A stretch of 64,000 bases of DNA from Vulcaniibacterium tengchongense (GCF_003814555.1 NZ_RKQN01000004.1:62001-126000); one strand, 5' to 3'; positions 41,599-51,848 are shown, numbered from the stretch's first letter. Numbers and translations are program-made. Notes: generated by a model not told the origin, from the sequence alone.

Positions 41599-42801
41599 TC
41601 AGTCCTTCTTGGCCGCGTCCTGCTGCGCCGGCTGCTGCGGAACTTGGCCGGCGGGCTTGCCGCCCTGGGCCGGCGCGCCGGGCTGCGCCTGCGGCTGCCA
41701 CGGCGTCGGCTTGGCCGGCTGGCCGGGCTGCGCGCGCTGGATGCCGGACACGATCACCTGGTCGCCCGCGGCAAGCCCGGCGGTGACGACCCAATCGGCG
41801 CCCTGCAGGCGGTCGGCGGTCACGTTCTTGCGCGCGACCTTGCCGTCCGCGCCGACCACCAGCACGTAGGCGCCCTGGGCGTCGCGCAGCAGCGCCGCCT
41901 GCGGCACCAGGAACGCGTTGGCCTGCTCGCCGAGCACCGCCTTCAGCGTCACGTAGGTGCCCGGCAACAGCCGCTTGTCTGGGTTGGGCAGGCGCGCGCG
42001 CAGCGCGATCGCGCCGGTGGTCGGGTCGACCACGTCGCCGGAGAAGTCCAGCGTGCCGGTGCGCGCGTACGCGGTGCCGTCCGGCAGGACCACCCGCACC
42101 TCGCCCTCGCTGCCGCTGCCGGCCTGGGCGCGGCGGATCTGCTCCAGTTCGGTGACGCTGAGCGAGAAGTTCACGTACAGCGGATCGATCTGGTCGACCG
42201 TGGTCAGCAGCGTCGCCGTGCCTTGCCCGACCAGCGCGCCTTCGGTGACCTGCTGCTTGCCGGCGCGCCCGTCGATCGGCGAACGCACGGTGGCGTAGCC
42301 GAGGTTGATACGCGCGTTGGCCAGCGCCGCCTCGGCCTGCTCGACCGCGGCCGCGGCGCTGCGTTCGGCGGCCAGCGCGTTGTCGAGGTCGGAGCGGGAG
42401 ATGAAGTTGGTCGGCGCCAGGCGGCGGGCGCGGTCGGCGTTGGCCTTGGCGTTGGCGTAGTCGGCGCGGGCCGAGGCCAGCGCGGCCTGGGCCTGGCCGA
42501 CCTCGGCCTGCAGCGGCGCCGGATCGATCAGGAACAGCACCTGCCCGGCCTTGACGTCGCTGCCCTCCTCGTAGACGCGGCGCTGCAGCACGCCCGGCAC
42601 GCGCGCGCGCACGTCGGCGCTGCGGAACGGCGCCAGGCGGCCGACCAGGTCCTTCTGCAACGGCACGGTCTGCGGCTGCACCTTGACCACGCCGACTTCC
42701 GGCGGCGGCGGAGCCCCCTGCGCCTGTTCGTCGCCGCCGCAGGCGGCCAGTCCAAGAGCCAACGCGGCGGTCAATGCCAGCGAGCGCGGATTCACGAGCA
42801 T
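41599..42801 (-). CDS. RND efflux pump, periplasmic adaptor lipoprotein (AcrA type)
   Basis: This 400-residue adaptor links the RND transporter to an outer-membrane channel. The lipoprotein signal ends LGLAACGG, giving a lipidated cysteine. The order is then membrane-proximal strands, lipoyl half (LAPFRSADVRARVPGVLQRR), a helical hairpin (about 100-175), the second lipoyl half (GYATVRSPIDGRAGK) and the beta-barrel. A Pro/Gln-rich tail follows (about 365-400). GGAG stands 6 bases before the ATG at 42801; longer readings are not lipoproteins. Confidence 0.94.
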   Translation of the reverse strand: MLVNPRSLALTAALALGLAACGGDEQAQGAPPPPEVGVVKVQPQTVPLQKDLVGRLAPFRSADVRARVPGVLQRRVYEEGSDVKAGQVLFLIDPAPLQAEVGQAQAALASARADYANAKANADRARRLAPTNFISRSDLDNALAAERSAAAAVEQAEAALANARINLGYATVRSPIDGRAGKQQVTEGALVGQGTATLLTTVDQIDPLYVNFSLSVTELEQIRRAQAGSGSEGEVRVVLPDGTAYARTGTLDFSGDVVDPTTGAIALRARLPNPDKRLLPGTYVTLKAVLGEQANAFLVPQAALLRDAQGAYVLVVGADGKVARKNVTADRLQGADWVVTAGLAAGDQVIVSGIQRAQPGQPAKPTPWQPQAQPGAPAQGGKPAGQVPQQPAQQDAAKKD

Positions 42802-42866
42802 GGGAACTCCGATGAAGTCGTGACGGGCCATCCGGCCCGTGCGGTTCGAACGCGAAGAAAGGAGAC

Positions 42867-42895
42867 GGGAGGATCGTTTAATTCTTGTACCCGAC
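42867..42895 (-). promoter_or_regulatory. Possible promoter of the RND operon
   Basis: Within the AT-richer leader, the minus strand reads TTGCCA, a 17-base spacer TACTGTCGGGTACAAGA, then ATTAAA. Coordinates are approximate. No regulator gene is adjacent. Confidence 0.3.
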
Positions 42896-43026
42896 AGTAT
42901 GGCAATTGGCGGAGCCCGGGCCAACCCCCCAGAAGTCACGCCGGCGGCGGTGCGCGGACGAGCGGCGCACCCGGCGCGGTGGGGACGGCTTGCCGCCAGC
43001 GACGCCCGCAGGCGGACGGGCCGAGC

Positions 43027-43755
43027 TTAACGCTGCCCCGCGGCGCGCGGTTGACGCAGGCCTTCGAGCAGCGGCGCCAGGTCCAGCGCCGCAGCGTCCG
43101 CACGCGGATCCGGCGCGGCGCGGTATGGCAGGCGCCCGAGGCACGGCGCCGGCAGGCGCGGCCCGAGCAGGGCGAAATATTCGTCGCGTTCGCGCAACTG
43201 CGGATCGACGTCGTTGCCGATCCAGCCGAGCAGGCGCGCGCCGGCGGCGGCGACCGCCGCCGCGCTCAGCCGCGCATGGTTGATGCAGCCCAGGCGGTTG
43301 CCGACCACCAGCAGCACCGGCAGGCCGAGCAGGCGCACCACGTCGATCTGGTCCAGGCGCGCGCTCAGCGGCGCGGCCCAGCCGCCGACGCCCTCGACCA
43401 CCACGACGTCGGCCTGCGCGGCGATCCGTCCGTACGCGGCGGCGATCGGGGCCAGGTCGACGGCGACGCCGGCGCGGCGCGCGGCGATCTCCGGCGCGGT
43501 CGCGTCCGGCAACGCGAACGGATTGGCGTCCGCGTAGGCCGGCCGCGGATCGCTGGCCGCCTGCAGCGCCAACGCGTCCTCGTTGCGCCAGGCGCCATCC
43601 ACGCGCTCGCAGCCGCTCGCCACCGGCTTCATCCCGGCCGCGCGCAGGCCGCGCGCGCGCAGCGCGTGCAGCAGCGCCGTCGACGCGACGGTCTTGCCGA
43701 TGCCGGTGTCGGTGCCGGTGACGTAGACGCCGGCAGGACGCGCTGTGGGCTCCAT
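43027..43755 (-). CDS. bioD: Dethiobiotin synthetase
   Basis: BioD closes the ureido ring of dethiobiotin from 7,8-diaminopelargonic acid, CO2 and ATP, the step before biotin synthase. The 242-residue P-loop protein has GTDTGIGKT at residues 14-22, MKPVASG (the substrate lysine and switch region) and VVVEGVGGWAAPL. The other biotin genes are not in this window; accB, the main biotin acceptor, is 28 kb away. Confidence 0.95.
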   Translation of the reverse strand: MEPTARPAGVYVTGTDTGIGKTVASTALLHALRARGLRAAGMKPVASGCERVDGAWRNEDALALQAASDPRPAYADANPFALPDATAPEIAARRAGVAVDLAPIAAAYGRIAAQADVVVVEGVGGWAAPLSARLDQIDVVRLLGLPVLLVVGNRLGCINHARLSAAAVAAAGARLLGWIGNDVDPQLRERDEYFALLGPRLPAPCLGRLPYRAAPDPRADAAALDLAPLLEGLRQPRAAGQR

Positions 43756-43795
43756 GGATTCATCGTAGCAGCCGCGGCCGCGCTACACTGCCGCG

Positions 43796-44314
43796 ATGAG
43801 CTTCTCCGCCGCCCCCCTGACCGGCAGCAAGCCCGAGCAGTACGCGCAACTGCTCGCGCAGGCGCGCGCGCTGCTGCACGGCGAGCGCGACCGCGTCGCC
43901 AACGCCGCCAACCTGGCCGCGCTGGTCTACCACGCCCTGCCCGGGCTGAACTGGGCCGGGTTCTATTTTTACGACGGCCGCGAGCTGGTGGTCGGTCCGT
44001 TCCAGGGCCTGCCCGCGTGCGTGCGCATCCCGCTCGACAAGGGCGTGTGCGGCGCCGCCGCCTCGACCCGGCGCACGCAGCGCGTGGCCGACGTGCACGC
44101 CTTCCCCGGCCACATCGCCTGCGACTCCGCGTCGAACTCCGAGCTGGTGGTGCCGCTGGTCGCCGCGGACGGCACCCTGCTCGGCGTGTTCGACCTCGAC
44201 AGTCCCGCTTTCGACCGCTTCGACGAAGACGACCAGCGCGGGCTCGAGGCGATCGCGCAGGCCTTCGTCGAATCCCTGGCCGTGCCCGCCGCGACGGCGG
44301 ACGCGGCGCGCTAG
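43796..44314 (+). CDS. msrC: Free methionine-(R)-sulfoxide reductase (GAF domain)
   Basis: This enzyme reduces free methionine-R-sulfoxide, protecting cells from oxidative damage. The whole 172-residue protein is a GAF domain. The three redox cysteines are C75 (LPACVRI), C85 (DKGVCGAA) and C109 (GHIACDSASNSE), with the same spacing (10 and 24) as C84, C94 and C118 of E. coli MsrC. It is divergent from bioD by 40 bases and 33 bases upstream of a TfoX C-domain gene. Confidence 0.93.
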   Translation: MSFSAAPLTGSKPEQYAQLLAQARALLHGERDRVANAANLAALVYHALPGLNWAGFYFYDGRELVVGPFQGLPACVRIPLDKGVCGAAASTRRTQRVADVHAFPGHIACDSASNSELVVPLVAADGTLLGVFDLDSPAFDRFDEDDQRGLEAIAQAFVESLAVPAATADAAR

Positions 44315-44347
44315 GGCCGGCCGCCGGGCTCGGCTCAGGAGGACGCC

Positions 44348-44716
44348 ATGAGCACCGAAAAGCTGCGCAACATCGGCCCCAAGTCCGCCGCCTGGCTGCG
44401 CCAGGTCGGGCTGCGCACGCGCGAGGACCTGGCCGCGGTCGGCACGGTGGAAGCGTTCATGCGCGTCAGGCGCGCCGGCTTTAAGCCGACCTTGAACCTG
44501 CTGTACGCGATCGAGGGCGCGCTGCTCGATTGCCACTGGCAGGACATCCCGGACGAGCGCCGCAGCGAGCTGATCCTGGCCGCCGACGCGGCGACCGCGC
44601 AGCTGCCGCCGCCGCGCAACCGCCCCGCCGCCGCGCCGGTGCGCACCACCACCCACGCCGCGGACGAACCGATGGCGATGCCGGCGCTGTTCGACGAAGC
44701 GCACGGCGAGGACTAG
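44348..44716 (+). CDS. TfoX C-terminal domain protein
   Basis: This 122-residue protein consists of the TfoX C-terminal helix-hairpin-helix-like domain (LRNIGPKSAAWLRQVGLRTRED, AIEGALLDCHWQDIP) and a Pro/Ala-rich tail. It lacks the N-terminal domain of the competence regulator TfoX/Sxy, so it should not be called a competence regulator. CAGGAGGACGCC gives a good ribosome-binding site. Probably co-transcribed with msrC. Confidence 0.85.
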   Translation: MSTEKLRNIGPKSAAWLRQVGLRTREDLAAVGTVEAFMRVRRAGFKPTLNLLYAIEGALLDCHWQDIPDERRSELILAADAATAQLPPPRNRPAAAPVRTTTHAADEPMAMPALFDEAHGED

Positions 44717-45045
44717 CGGCGGCCACGCCCCGGCGGCCGCGGGCCGGCCGGTTCGCGGCGTCCCCGCTTCGCGCCGGCGTGGCGCGTGTCCGGAATCCGT
44801 TGCCGCGCGAAAGGTCGTCCGATCGGCCGCACGCGCAGCGCCGCGCTCGCCGCGGGAAGCGGCCCCCGCGGCGGTTCGCCGGCGCGGGCCGCGGCCCGGC
44901 CGACGTGCCGGGTTGCATCCGCATCCCCGTATCGCGCGCGACGTCGCTCGGGTTTCCGCCCGGCGGTGCGCCGCCGCGACTTCGGCTCACCCTGGCGGAT
45001 CGCGGGTGAGGCGCGCCCGGCCGCGATCGCGTAGACTGCGCACGC
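44717..45045. other. Gene-free stretch before the cobalamin riboswitch
   Basis: About 330 bases of very GC-rich DNA with no gene seen. TAGACT at 45032-45037 is placed correctly to be the -10 box of the riboswitch transcript, but no -35 box is clear. Confidence 0.35.
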
Positions 45046-45237
45046 TTCGAGGTGACCCGGCCGGCCTGCGCCGGCGGGTTGAAACGGGAAGCCGGTGACG
45101 CCTCCGGGCCAGTCCGGCACTGCCCCCGCAACGGTAAGCGAGCCGGGCGCGCGACCTCCGCCACTGTGCCGCAGGCATGGGAAGGCGTCGCCGCCGGAAC
45201 CTCCGGGTTCCGCCTCGCGAGTCCGGAGACCGGCCTC
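45046..45237 (+). promoter_or_regulatory. Cobalamin (B12) riboswitch
   Basis: The conserved cobalamin aptamer parts appear in order: GGGTTGAAACGGGAAGCCGGTG, then the B12 box region CACTGCCCCCGCAACGGTAAGCG. CCACTG, GGCATGGGAAGGCG and the closing GAGTCCGGAGACCGGCC complete it. It lies 146 bases upstream of the btuB start, so cobalamin would switch off receptor synthesis. Confidence 0.96.
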
Positions 45238-45382
45238 GACGCGCGATCGGTTGCGATGCGGAGGGCGTCGCGGCGGCGACGTCCCCGGCGCGTGCGCGCC
45301 CGCGGCTGCGCGGCCTCTTCGTTCTCCCCGCGACTTCCTGTTGGTCCGGCACGGCGCGACCGTGCGATGGGAGAGAACTCGA

Positions 45383-47239
45383 ATGTCCTTGCGAATCCAG
45401 ACCCTGGCCGCCGCCTGCGCGCTCGCCCTGCCCGCGCTCGTCTACGCCCGGGACGCCACCGACCTCGACCAGGTCGTGGTCACCGCCACCCGCACCGCGA
45501 TCAGCGCCGACGACGCGCTGACGCCGGTGGAGGTGATCGACCGCGCGCAGATCGAACGCAGCCAGGCGCGGTCGCTGCCCGACCTGCTGCGCGGCCGCGC
45601 CGGCATCTCGCTGTCGAACCAGGGCGGCCAGGGCAAGCTGACCACGCTGTTCCTGCGCGGCGCCGAATCGGACCACGTGCTGGTGCTGGTCGACGGCATC
45701 CGCATCGGCTCGCCGACCTCCGGGCTGGCGGCGCTGCAGGACCTGCCGATCGAGGCGATCGACCGCCTCGAGATCGTGCGCGGCCCGCGCGCCAGCCTGT
45801 ACGGCAGCGAGGCGATCGGCGGCGTGATCCAGGTGTTCACCCGCCGCGACCGCGGCGGCTTCGCCCCGCGCGTGCGCCTGGACGGCGGCAGCCACGGCAC
45901 GCTCGGCTACGGCGTCGGCTTCGGCGGCGGCAACGGCCGCGGCTGGTTCGGCGCCGATTTCCAGCACGCCCGCACCGACGGCATCAACGCCTGCGACGGG
46001 TTCTACGATCCGGCCACGTTCGAGGGCGCCGGCTGCTTCATCGCGCCCGGCTCGCAGCCGGACCGCGACGGCTACGAAAAGGACGCGCTGTCGCTGCGCG
46101 GCGGCATCGACTTCGACGAGCACTGGAGCCTGGAAGGCCACGCCTTGCGCAACGAGGGCGACAACGGGTTCGACGGCGATTTCTACGACCGCGCCGAGAC
46201 CGTGCAGCAGGTGATCGGCGGCAAGCTGCGCTGGCGCCCGTCCTCGCGCGTCGACCTGCACCTGACCGCCGGCCGCAACGTCGACGCTTCCGACAACTTC
46301 CGCGATCGCGACTTCATCGACTACTTCAGCACCGACCGCGACAGCGCCACGCTGCAGGGCGACTTCGGCCTGGCCGCGAACCAGCTGCTGAGCGTGGGCC
46401 TGGACTGGCTGCGCGACCGCGTCGACGCGACCACCGCCTACGACGAGACCGAGCGCGACAACCAGGCCGCGTTCGTGCAGTACCAGGGCCGGTTCGGCGC
46501 GCACGCGCTGGAGGCCAGCGTCCGCCGCGACGACAACGAGCAGTTCGGCGGCCACACCACCGGCAGCGCCGCCTGGGGCCTGAGCTTCGGCGGAGGCTGG
46601 CGCCTGCGCGCCGGCTACGGCAGCGCGTTCAAGGCGCCGACGTTCAACGAGCTGTACTACCCGTTCTTCAGCAACCCGAACCTGCGCCCGGAGGAATCGG
46701 ATACGTGGGAGCTCGGCCTGGCTTGGCAGGGCGAAGCGCTCGCCGTGAACCTGGATGCGTTCGAGACCGAGGTCGAGGACCTGATCGCCTACGACGCGGC
46801 CCTGGGCATGCCCAACAACGTCGACCGCGCGCGGATGCGCGGCGCCGAGCTCGGCGTGGACGCACGCTGGGGCGGCTGGACCCTGGCCGGCGCGCTGAGC
46901 TGGCTGGACACGGAGAACCGCTCCGGGCCCTACCGCGGCAACGACCTCGCCCGTCGCGCCCGGCACGGCGCGCGATTCGACCTGGACCGCGCCTTCGGCC
47001 GCTTCCGCCTCGGCGTGACCGCGGCCGGCGAAGGCTCGCGCTACGACGACGTCGCCAACCTGCACCGCCTCGGCGGCTACGGCACCGTGGACCTGCGCGC
47101 CGAGTACGCGCTCACCCCGGCGCTGACCGTGCAGGCGCGGGTGGCGAACGTGTTCGACCGCGACTACGAGACCGCCTGGTTCTACAACCAGCCCGGACGC
47201 GAGTGGTACCTGACCCTGCGCTACGCGCCGGGGCAGTGA
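45383..47239 (+). CDS. btuB: TonB-dependent vitamin B12 receptor BtuB
   Basis: BtuB imports cobalamins across the outer membrane with energy from TonB-ExbBD. The 618-residue protein has a signal peptide (ACALALPALVYA), the TonB box DLDQVVVTATR and the plug (TPVEVIDRAQIERSQARSLP, LVLVDGIRIGSP, RLEIVRGPRASLYGSEAIGG). The 22-strand barrel ends with the aromatic pattern WYLTLRYAPGQ. Identity as BtuB rather than another receptor rests on the BtuB-like plug and the cobalamin riboswitch. ATG at 45383 follows GGGAGAG. The btuCDF transport genes are not in this window. Confidence 0.94.
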   Translation: MSLRIQTLAAACALALPALVYARDATDLDQVVVTATRTAISADDALTPVEVIDRAQIERSQARSLPDLLRGRAGISLSNQGGQGKLTTLFLRGAESDHVLVLVDGIRIGSPTSGLAALQDLPIEAIDRLEIVRGPRASLYGSEAIGGVIQVFTRRDRGGFAPRVRLDGGSHGTLGYGVGFGGGNGRGWFGADFQHARTDGINACDGFYDPATFEGAGCFIAPGSQPDRDGYEKDALSLRGGIDFDEHWSLEGHALRNEGDNGFDGDFYDRAETVQQVIGGKLRWRPSSRVDLHLTAGRNVDASDNFRDRDFIDYFSTDRDSATLQGDFGLAANQLLSVGLDWLRDRVDATTAYDETERDNQAAFVQYQGRFGAHALEASVRRDDNEQFGGHTTGSAAWGLSFGGGWRLRAGYGSAFKAPTFNELYYPFFSNPNLRPEESDTWELGLAWQGEALAVNLDAFETEVEDLIAYDAALGMPNNVDRARMRGAELGVDARWGGWTLAGALSWLDTENRSGPYRGNDLARRARHGARFDLDRAFGRFRLGVTAAGEGSRYDDVANLHRLGGYGTVDLRAEYALTPALTVQARVANVFDRDYETAWFYNQPGREWYLTLRYAPGQ

Positions 47240-47347
47240 ACCGCCGCGGCGGCGCCTGGCGCCAAGGGAAGGCCGCGCCCGGGCATCGATGCCCGGCGCG
47301 CGTCTCGCCCCGGACCGCGCGGCCACCGGGCGGCCGGCGCGCGCGGC

Positions 47348-47827
47348 TCAGTGCCGTGCGGCCGACGCCGGTTCGAGCAGGTCGAAGGCGGCCTCGCGGC
47401 GTACCGCGCGCAGCGTGCGCACCAGCTCGCGATAGCTGCCGGCCAGCCGCTCGAACAGCGTCGCGTAGCCGGAGCGGCCGGCCTCGGCCACGCCGAGGTA
47501 GGCGCCGCGGCCGAGTTCGATGAAGTAGTCCACGCTGACCCGCCGCCGCTCGGCCAGGCCCGGGTAGAGTCCGGCGATCAGCAGGCAGCGGTCGCCGACG
47601 TCGCGCAGCGCGTCGCTGCGCTCGCTGCCCGGCAGCGCCTGCGCGTGCAGCCATTCCAGCGCCTGCGTCCGCGCCAGCAGCTGCTCGTCGCGCTGGTGGC
47701 GCAGCAGCACGAACACCAGGTAGCTCTCGCGCGGCTCGTCCAACGGTTCGCCCACGCGCGCGGCGGCTTCCCGCACCAGCGCCTGCCACAGTTCGGCGGG
47801 CGCCCCCTGCCTGACGGACCACTCCAT
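47348..47827 (-). CDS. Hypothetical protein
   Basis: This 159-residue, mostly helical, soluble protein has no signal peptide, membrane segment or recognised motif. Features are ESYLVFVLLRHQRDEQLLAR, a run SVDYFIELGRGAYLGVAE and regular Arg/Ala helices. Codon use is that of a real gene. It sits alone on the minus strand between btuB and glmS. I do not recognise a family. Confidence 0.6.
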   Translation of the reverse strand: MEWSVRQGAPAELWQALVREAAARVGEPLDEPRESYLVFVLLRHQRDEQLLARTQALEWLHAQALPGSERSDALRDVGDRCLLIAGLYPGLAERRRVSVDYFIELGRGAYLGVAEAGRSGYATLFERLAGSYRELVRTLRAVRREAAFDLLEPASAARH

Positions 47828-48161
47828 GCATGCCTCCTGTCGACGTCATGCCTGGCCGCAGCCTAGAGCAGAACCGGGGCATCGGGTTGGCAGGCGCGAT
47901 GCGCGAGTGCCAAGCATTCACGAACGTGGTCGGCGCGCGCAGGCAAGCCCGCCCGGGCCTGAACGAACCGCATGCGCTTACGCGCGCACCAGGCGCCGTT
48001 GCGCGCGGCCTGACGGCGGCCGCGCTCCGCGGGCGGCGCAGCCCGCGGGCGCGCGCGGGGCGATGGGCGCGCCTGCGGAACGTTGCGGGGCCTCGGTGGC
48101 CTTCGCGGCGCCGCGCGGCGGCGAAAGTGCGATGCCGGCGCCGGGGTGGCCGTGGCCGGCC
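47828..48161. other. Gene-free stretch between glmS and the hypothetical gene
   Basis: About 330 bases where glmS transcription would end. No hairpin with a T-tract was found, and no gene or repeat was recognised. Confidence 0.35.
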
Positions 48162-49994
<1,833 letters not shown>

Positions 49995-50052
49995 TGCTCG
50001 CAGCACTCCTTCGGGGCAGGCCGCACAGTGTAGTCGGCGCGCGTGTGCGGCG

Positions 50053-50086
50053 CGTCCGCGCGGACGGCCGCGCGTCCGGCGGACGC
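50053..50086 (+). promoter_or_regulatory. Two palindromes, likely enhancer sites for the sigma-54 activator
   Basis: CGTCCGCGCGGACG (50053-50066) and GCGTCCG-G-CGGACGC (50072-50086) share GTCCG/CGGAC half-sites. Their centres are about 20 bases apart, close to two helical turns. They lie roughly 70-100 bases upstream of the expected sigma-54 start, the normal place for dimers of an NtrC-type activator. A further CCGGACG half-site follows at 50094. An activator of that type is encoded in the same operon. Confidence 0.6.
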
Positions 50087-50130
50087 CGTACACCCGGACG
50101 AACTTTTCTTCTGTTTCAATGAGTTACGGT

Positions 50131-50146
50131 TGGCACGGCTCGTGCA
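50131..50146 (+). promoter_or_regulatory. Sigma-54 (RpoN) promoter of the efflux operon
   Basis: TGGCACGGCTCGTGCA matches the RpoN consensus TGGCACG-N4-TTGCA with one mismatch in the -12 element. The invariant GG (50132-50133) and GC (50144-50145) are exactly 10 bases apart. The start point would be near 50157, giving a leader of about 27 bases before the adaptor ATG. Confidence 0.8.
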
Positions 50147-50183
50147 AGGAAGAGGGCGTCCGCCCTTCTTTCCTTCGATCCGC

Positions 50184-51467
50184 ATGAGCATTCGCGACAC
50201 CTCCGCCCAGGACCGCCCGGTCGCCGCCCCCGCCGCGCCGCTGCGGCGCCGCCTGCGCTGGCTGCCGGCCGCCGCGGCCGCGGCCGTGCTGCTCGCCGGC
50301 GGCGCTTGGCTGGTCTCCGGCTGGGCCGCAGGCGGGCGCTCCTACGACGCCGCGCGCCTGCGCATCGCCGAGGTCAAGCGCGGCGACCTGACCCGCGACA
50401 TCGTCGCCGACGGCAAGGTGATCGCCGCCAACAGCCCGACCCTGTACGCGATCTCCGCCGGCACGGTCACCCTGAAGGTGGTCGCCGGCGACGCGGTGAA
50501 GCGCGGCCAGGTGCTGGCCGAGCTCGACAGCCCGGAGCTGCGCAGCAAGCTGGCGCAGGAGGAGGCCACCCTGGCCAGCCTGGAAGCCGAGGCCAGCCGC
50601 GCCGAGCTCGACGCGCAACTCGCCCGCGCCAACGCGCGCAAGGCCCTGGACCAAGCCGAGATCGAGCGCATGGCCGCGCAGCGCGACCTGGAGCGCTACC
50701 AGCGCGGGTTCGACGGCGGTGCGGTCGCCTCGGTCGACGTCGCCAAGGCCCAGGACGAGCTGAAGAAGGCCGAGATCGGCTTGGCGCACGCGCGCAAGGA
50801 CGCCGGCCTGCAGACCCGGGGCGCCGGCCTGGACACGCGCAACAAGCGCCTGCTCGCCGATCGCCAGCGCGCGGTCGTCGCCGAATTGCGCCGCCAGGTC
50901 GACGCGCTGAACCTGCGCGCGCCGTTCGACGGCCAGGTGGGCCAGGTGCTGGTGGCGCAGCGCGCCAACGTCGCCGCCAACGCGCCGGTGCTGAGCGTGG
51001 TCGACCTCACCGAGTTCGAGGTCGAGATCAAGGTGCCGGAGAGCTTCGCCCGCGACCTCGGCATCGGCATGCCGGCGCAGATCACCAGCGGCGCGGGCAC
51101 GCCCTACCCGGCGCAGGTGTCGGCGGTGTCGCCGGAGGTGGTGAACGGCGAGGTGACCAGCCGCCTGCGCTTCGTCGGCCCGCAGCCGCCCGGCCTGCGC
51201 CAGAACCAGCGCCTGTCCGCGCGCATCGTGCTCGACACGCGCCGCGACGTGCTGATGGTGGAGCGCGGCCCCTTCCTCGAACAGGGCGGCGGGCGCTACG
51301 CCTACGTGGTGGACGGCTCCAGCGCGGTCAAGAGGCCGATCCGCGCCGGCGCCGCCAGCCTCGACGCGGTCGAGATCCTCGACGGCGTTTCCCCCGGCGA
51401 CCGCATCGTGGTCTCCGGCAGCGACCAATTCAACGACGCCGAACGCGTCCGCATCTCGGGAGAATGA
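50184..51467 (+). CDS. HlyD/MacA-type periplasmic adaptor of an ABC exporter
   Basis: This 427-residue adaptor has a cytoplasmic N-terminus, one transmembrane helix (about 26-45, LPAAAAAAVLLAGGAWLVSG) and two lipoyl halves (YAISAGTVTLKVVAGDAVKRG and LNLRAPFDGQVGQV). Between them lies a long coiled-coil hairpin (about 112-245) rich in Ala, Glu, Arg and Asp. A beta-barrel domain completes it (SFARDLGIGMPAQITSG). It would bridge the ABC permeases encoded downstream to an outer-membrane channel encoded elsewhere. First gene of the operon, 27 bases after the predicted sigma-54 start; its end is nearly joined to the next small gene. Confidence 0.92.
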   Translation: MSIRDTSAQDRPVAAPAAPLRRRLRWLPAAAAAAVLLAGGAWLVSGWAAGGRSYDAARLRIAEVKRGDLTRDIVADGKVIAANSPTLYAISAGTVTLKVVAGDAVKRGQVLAELDSPELRSKLAQEEATLASLEAEASRAELDAQLARANARKALDQAEIERMAAQRDLERYQRGFDGGAVASVDVAKAQDELKKAEIGLAHARKDAGLQTRGAGLDTRNKRLLADRQRAVVAELRRQVDALNLRAPFDGQVGQVLVAQRANVAANAPVLSVVDLTEFEVEIKVPESFARDLGIGMPAQITSGAGTPYPAQVSAVSPEVVNGEVTSRLRFVGPQPPGLRQNQRLSARIVLDTRRDVLMVERGPFLEQGGGRYAYVVDGSSAVKRPIRAGAASLDAVEILDGVSPGDRIVVSGSDQFNDAERVRISGE

Positions 51468-51469
51468 TC

Positions 51470-51688
51470 ATGAACGTTTCCGTCAATCACGCCCACGCCT
51501 TCCCGTTCGACCTGCACTGGAGCGCGCAGGACCTGGCCGACGCCGTGCCGCTGCGGCTGCACGAGATAGTCCGGTTCGACGCGGCGCTGCCGGACGCGGC
51601 CAATGCCGCCGCGCCGGCGCCGCGGCGCGGCCTGCGCCAGGGTTACCTGCGCCGCGGCGAGCTGCCGGACTTCGTCCGCATCCGCTGA
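51470..51688 (+). CDS. Small protein of unknown function in the ABC efflux operon
   Basis: This 72-residue protein starts MNVSVNHAHAFPFDLHWSAQ. The frame has the strong G/C third-position bias of real genes. GGGAGA stands 9 bases before the ATG, which lies 2 bases after the adaptor stop. There is no signal peptide or membrane helix. The first half is acidic with aromatic and histidine residues, and the second half is basic (RRGLRQGYLRRGELPDFVRIR). No cysteine and no clear leader-peptide cleavage motif is present. It could be a substrate, a chaperone or a regulator of the exporter. I do not recognise a family. Confidence 0.7.
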   Translation: MNVSVNHAHAFPFDLHWSAQDLADAVPLRLHEIVRFDAALPDAANAAAPAPRRGLRQGYLRRGELPDFVRIR

Positions 51689-51700
51689 CCGCGCCGCATC

Positions 51701-51793
51701 CGTCGTTCCCGCGAAAGCGGGCGTCCACGGGCCGGCTTCCCACTCTCTCTCCGGAAAGCGAACAGGCCCCGGACGCCCGCCTTCGCGGGGACG
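51701..51793. repeat. REP-like inverted pair, copy 2
   Basis: The left arm (51705-51726, with CCCGCGAAAGCGGGCGTCC) and the inverted right arm (51771-51793, with GGACGCCCGCCTTCGCGGGG) match almost perfectly and are about 45 bases apart. The pair lies between the small gene and the ABC ATPase gene, so the transcript could fold here. It is the same element type as at 23831-23928. Confidence 0.65.
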
Positions 51794-51848
51794 CGGCCGC
51801 TTACCGGCCAATCGCAACCGACAACCGACAACCTCGAAAAGGCCCGCC

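Noticed and set aside
37984-44484. 2166-codon plus-strand frame opposite the RND pump and bioD
   Set aside because: Composition (His, Gln, Arg, Leu repeats) is typical of antisense to GC-rich genes, and the minus strand encodes recognised proteins over the same span.
44348-44716. Reading the TfoX-domain gene as a competence regulator
   Set aside because: Only the C-terminal domain is present; the N-terminal domain needed for Sxy/TfoX activity is missing.
47275-47303. Palindrome GCGCCCGGGCATCGATGCCCGG after btuB
   Set aside because: Strong pairing but no T-tract on either strand, so I do not call it a terminator.
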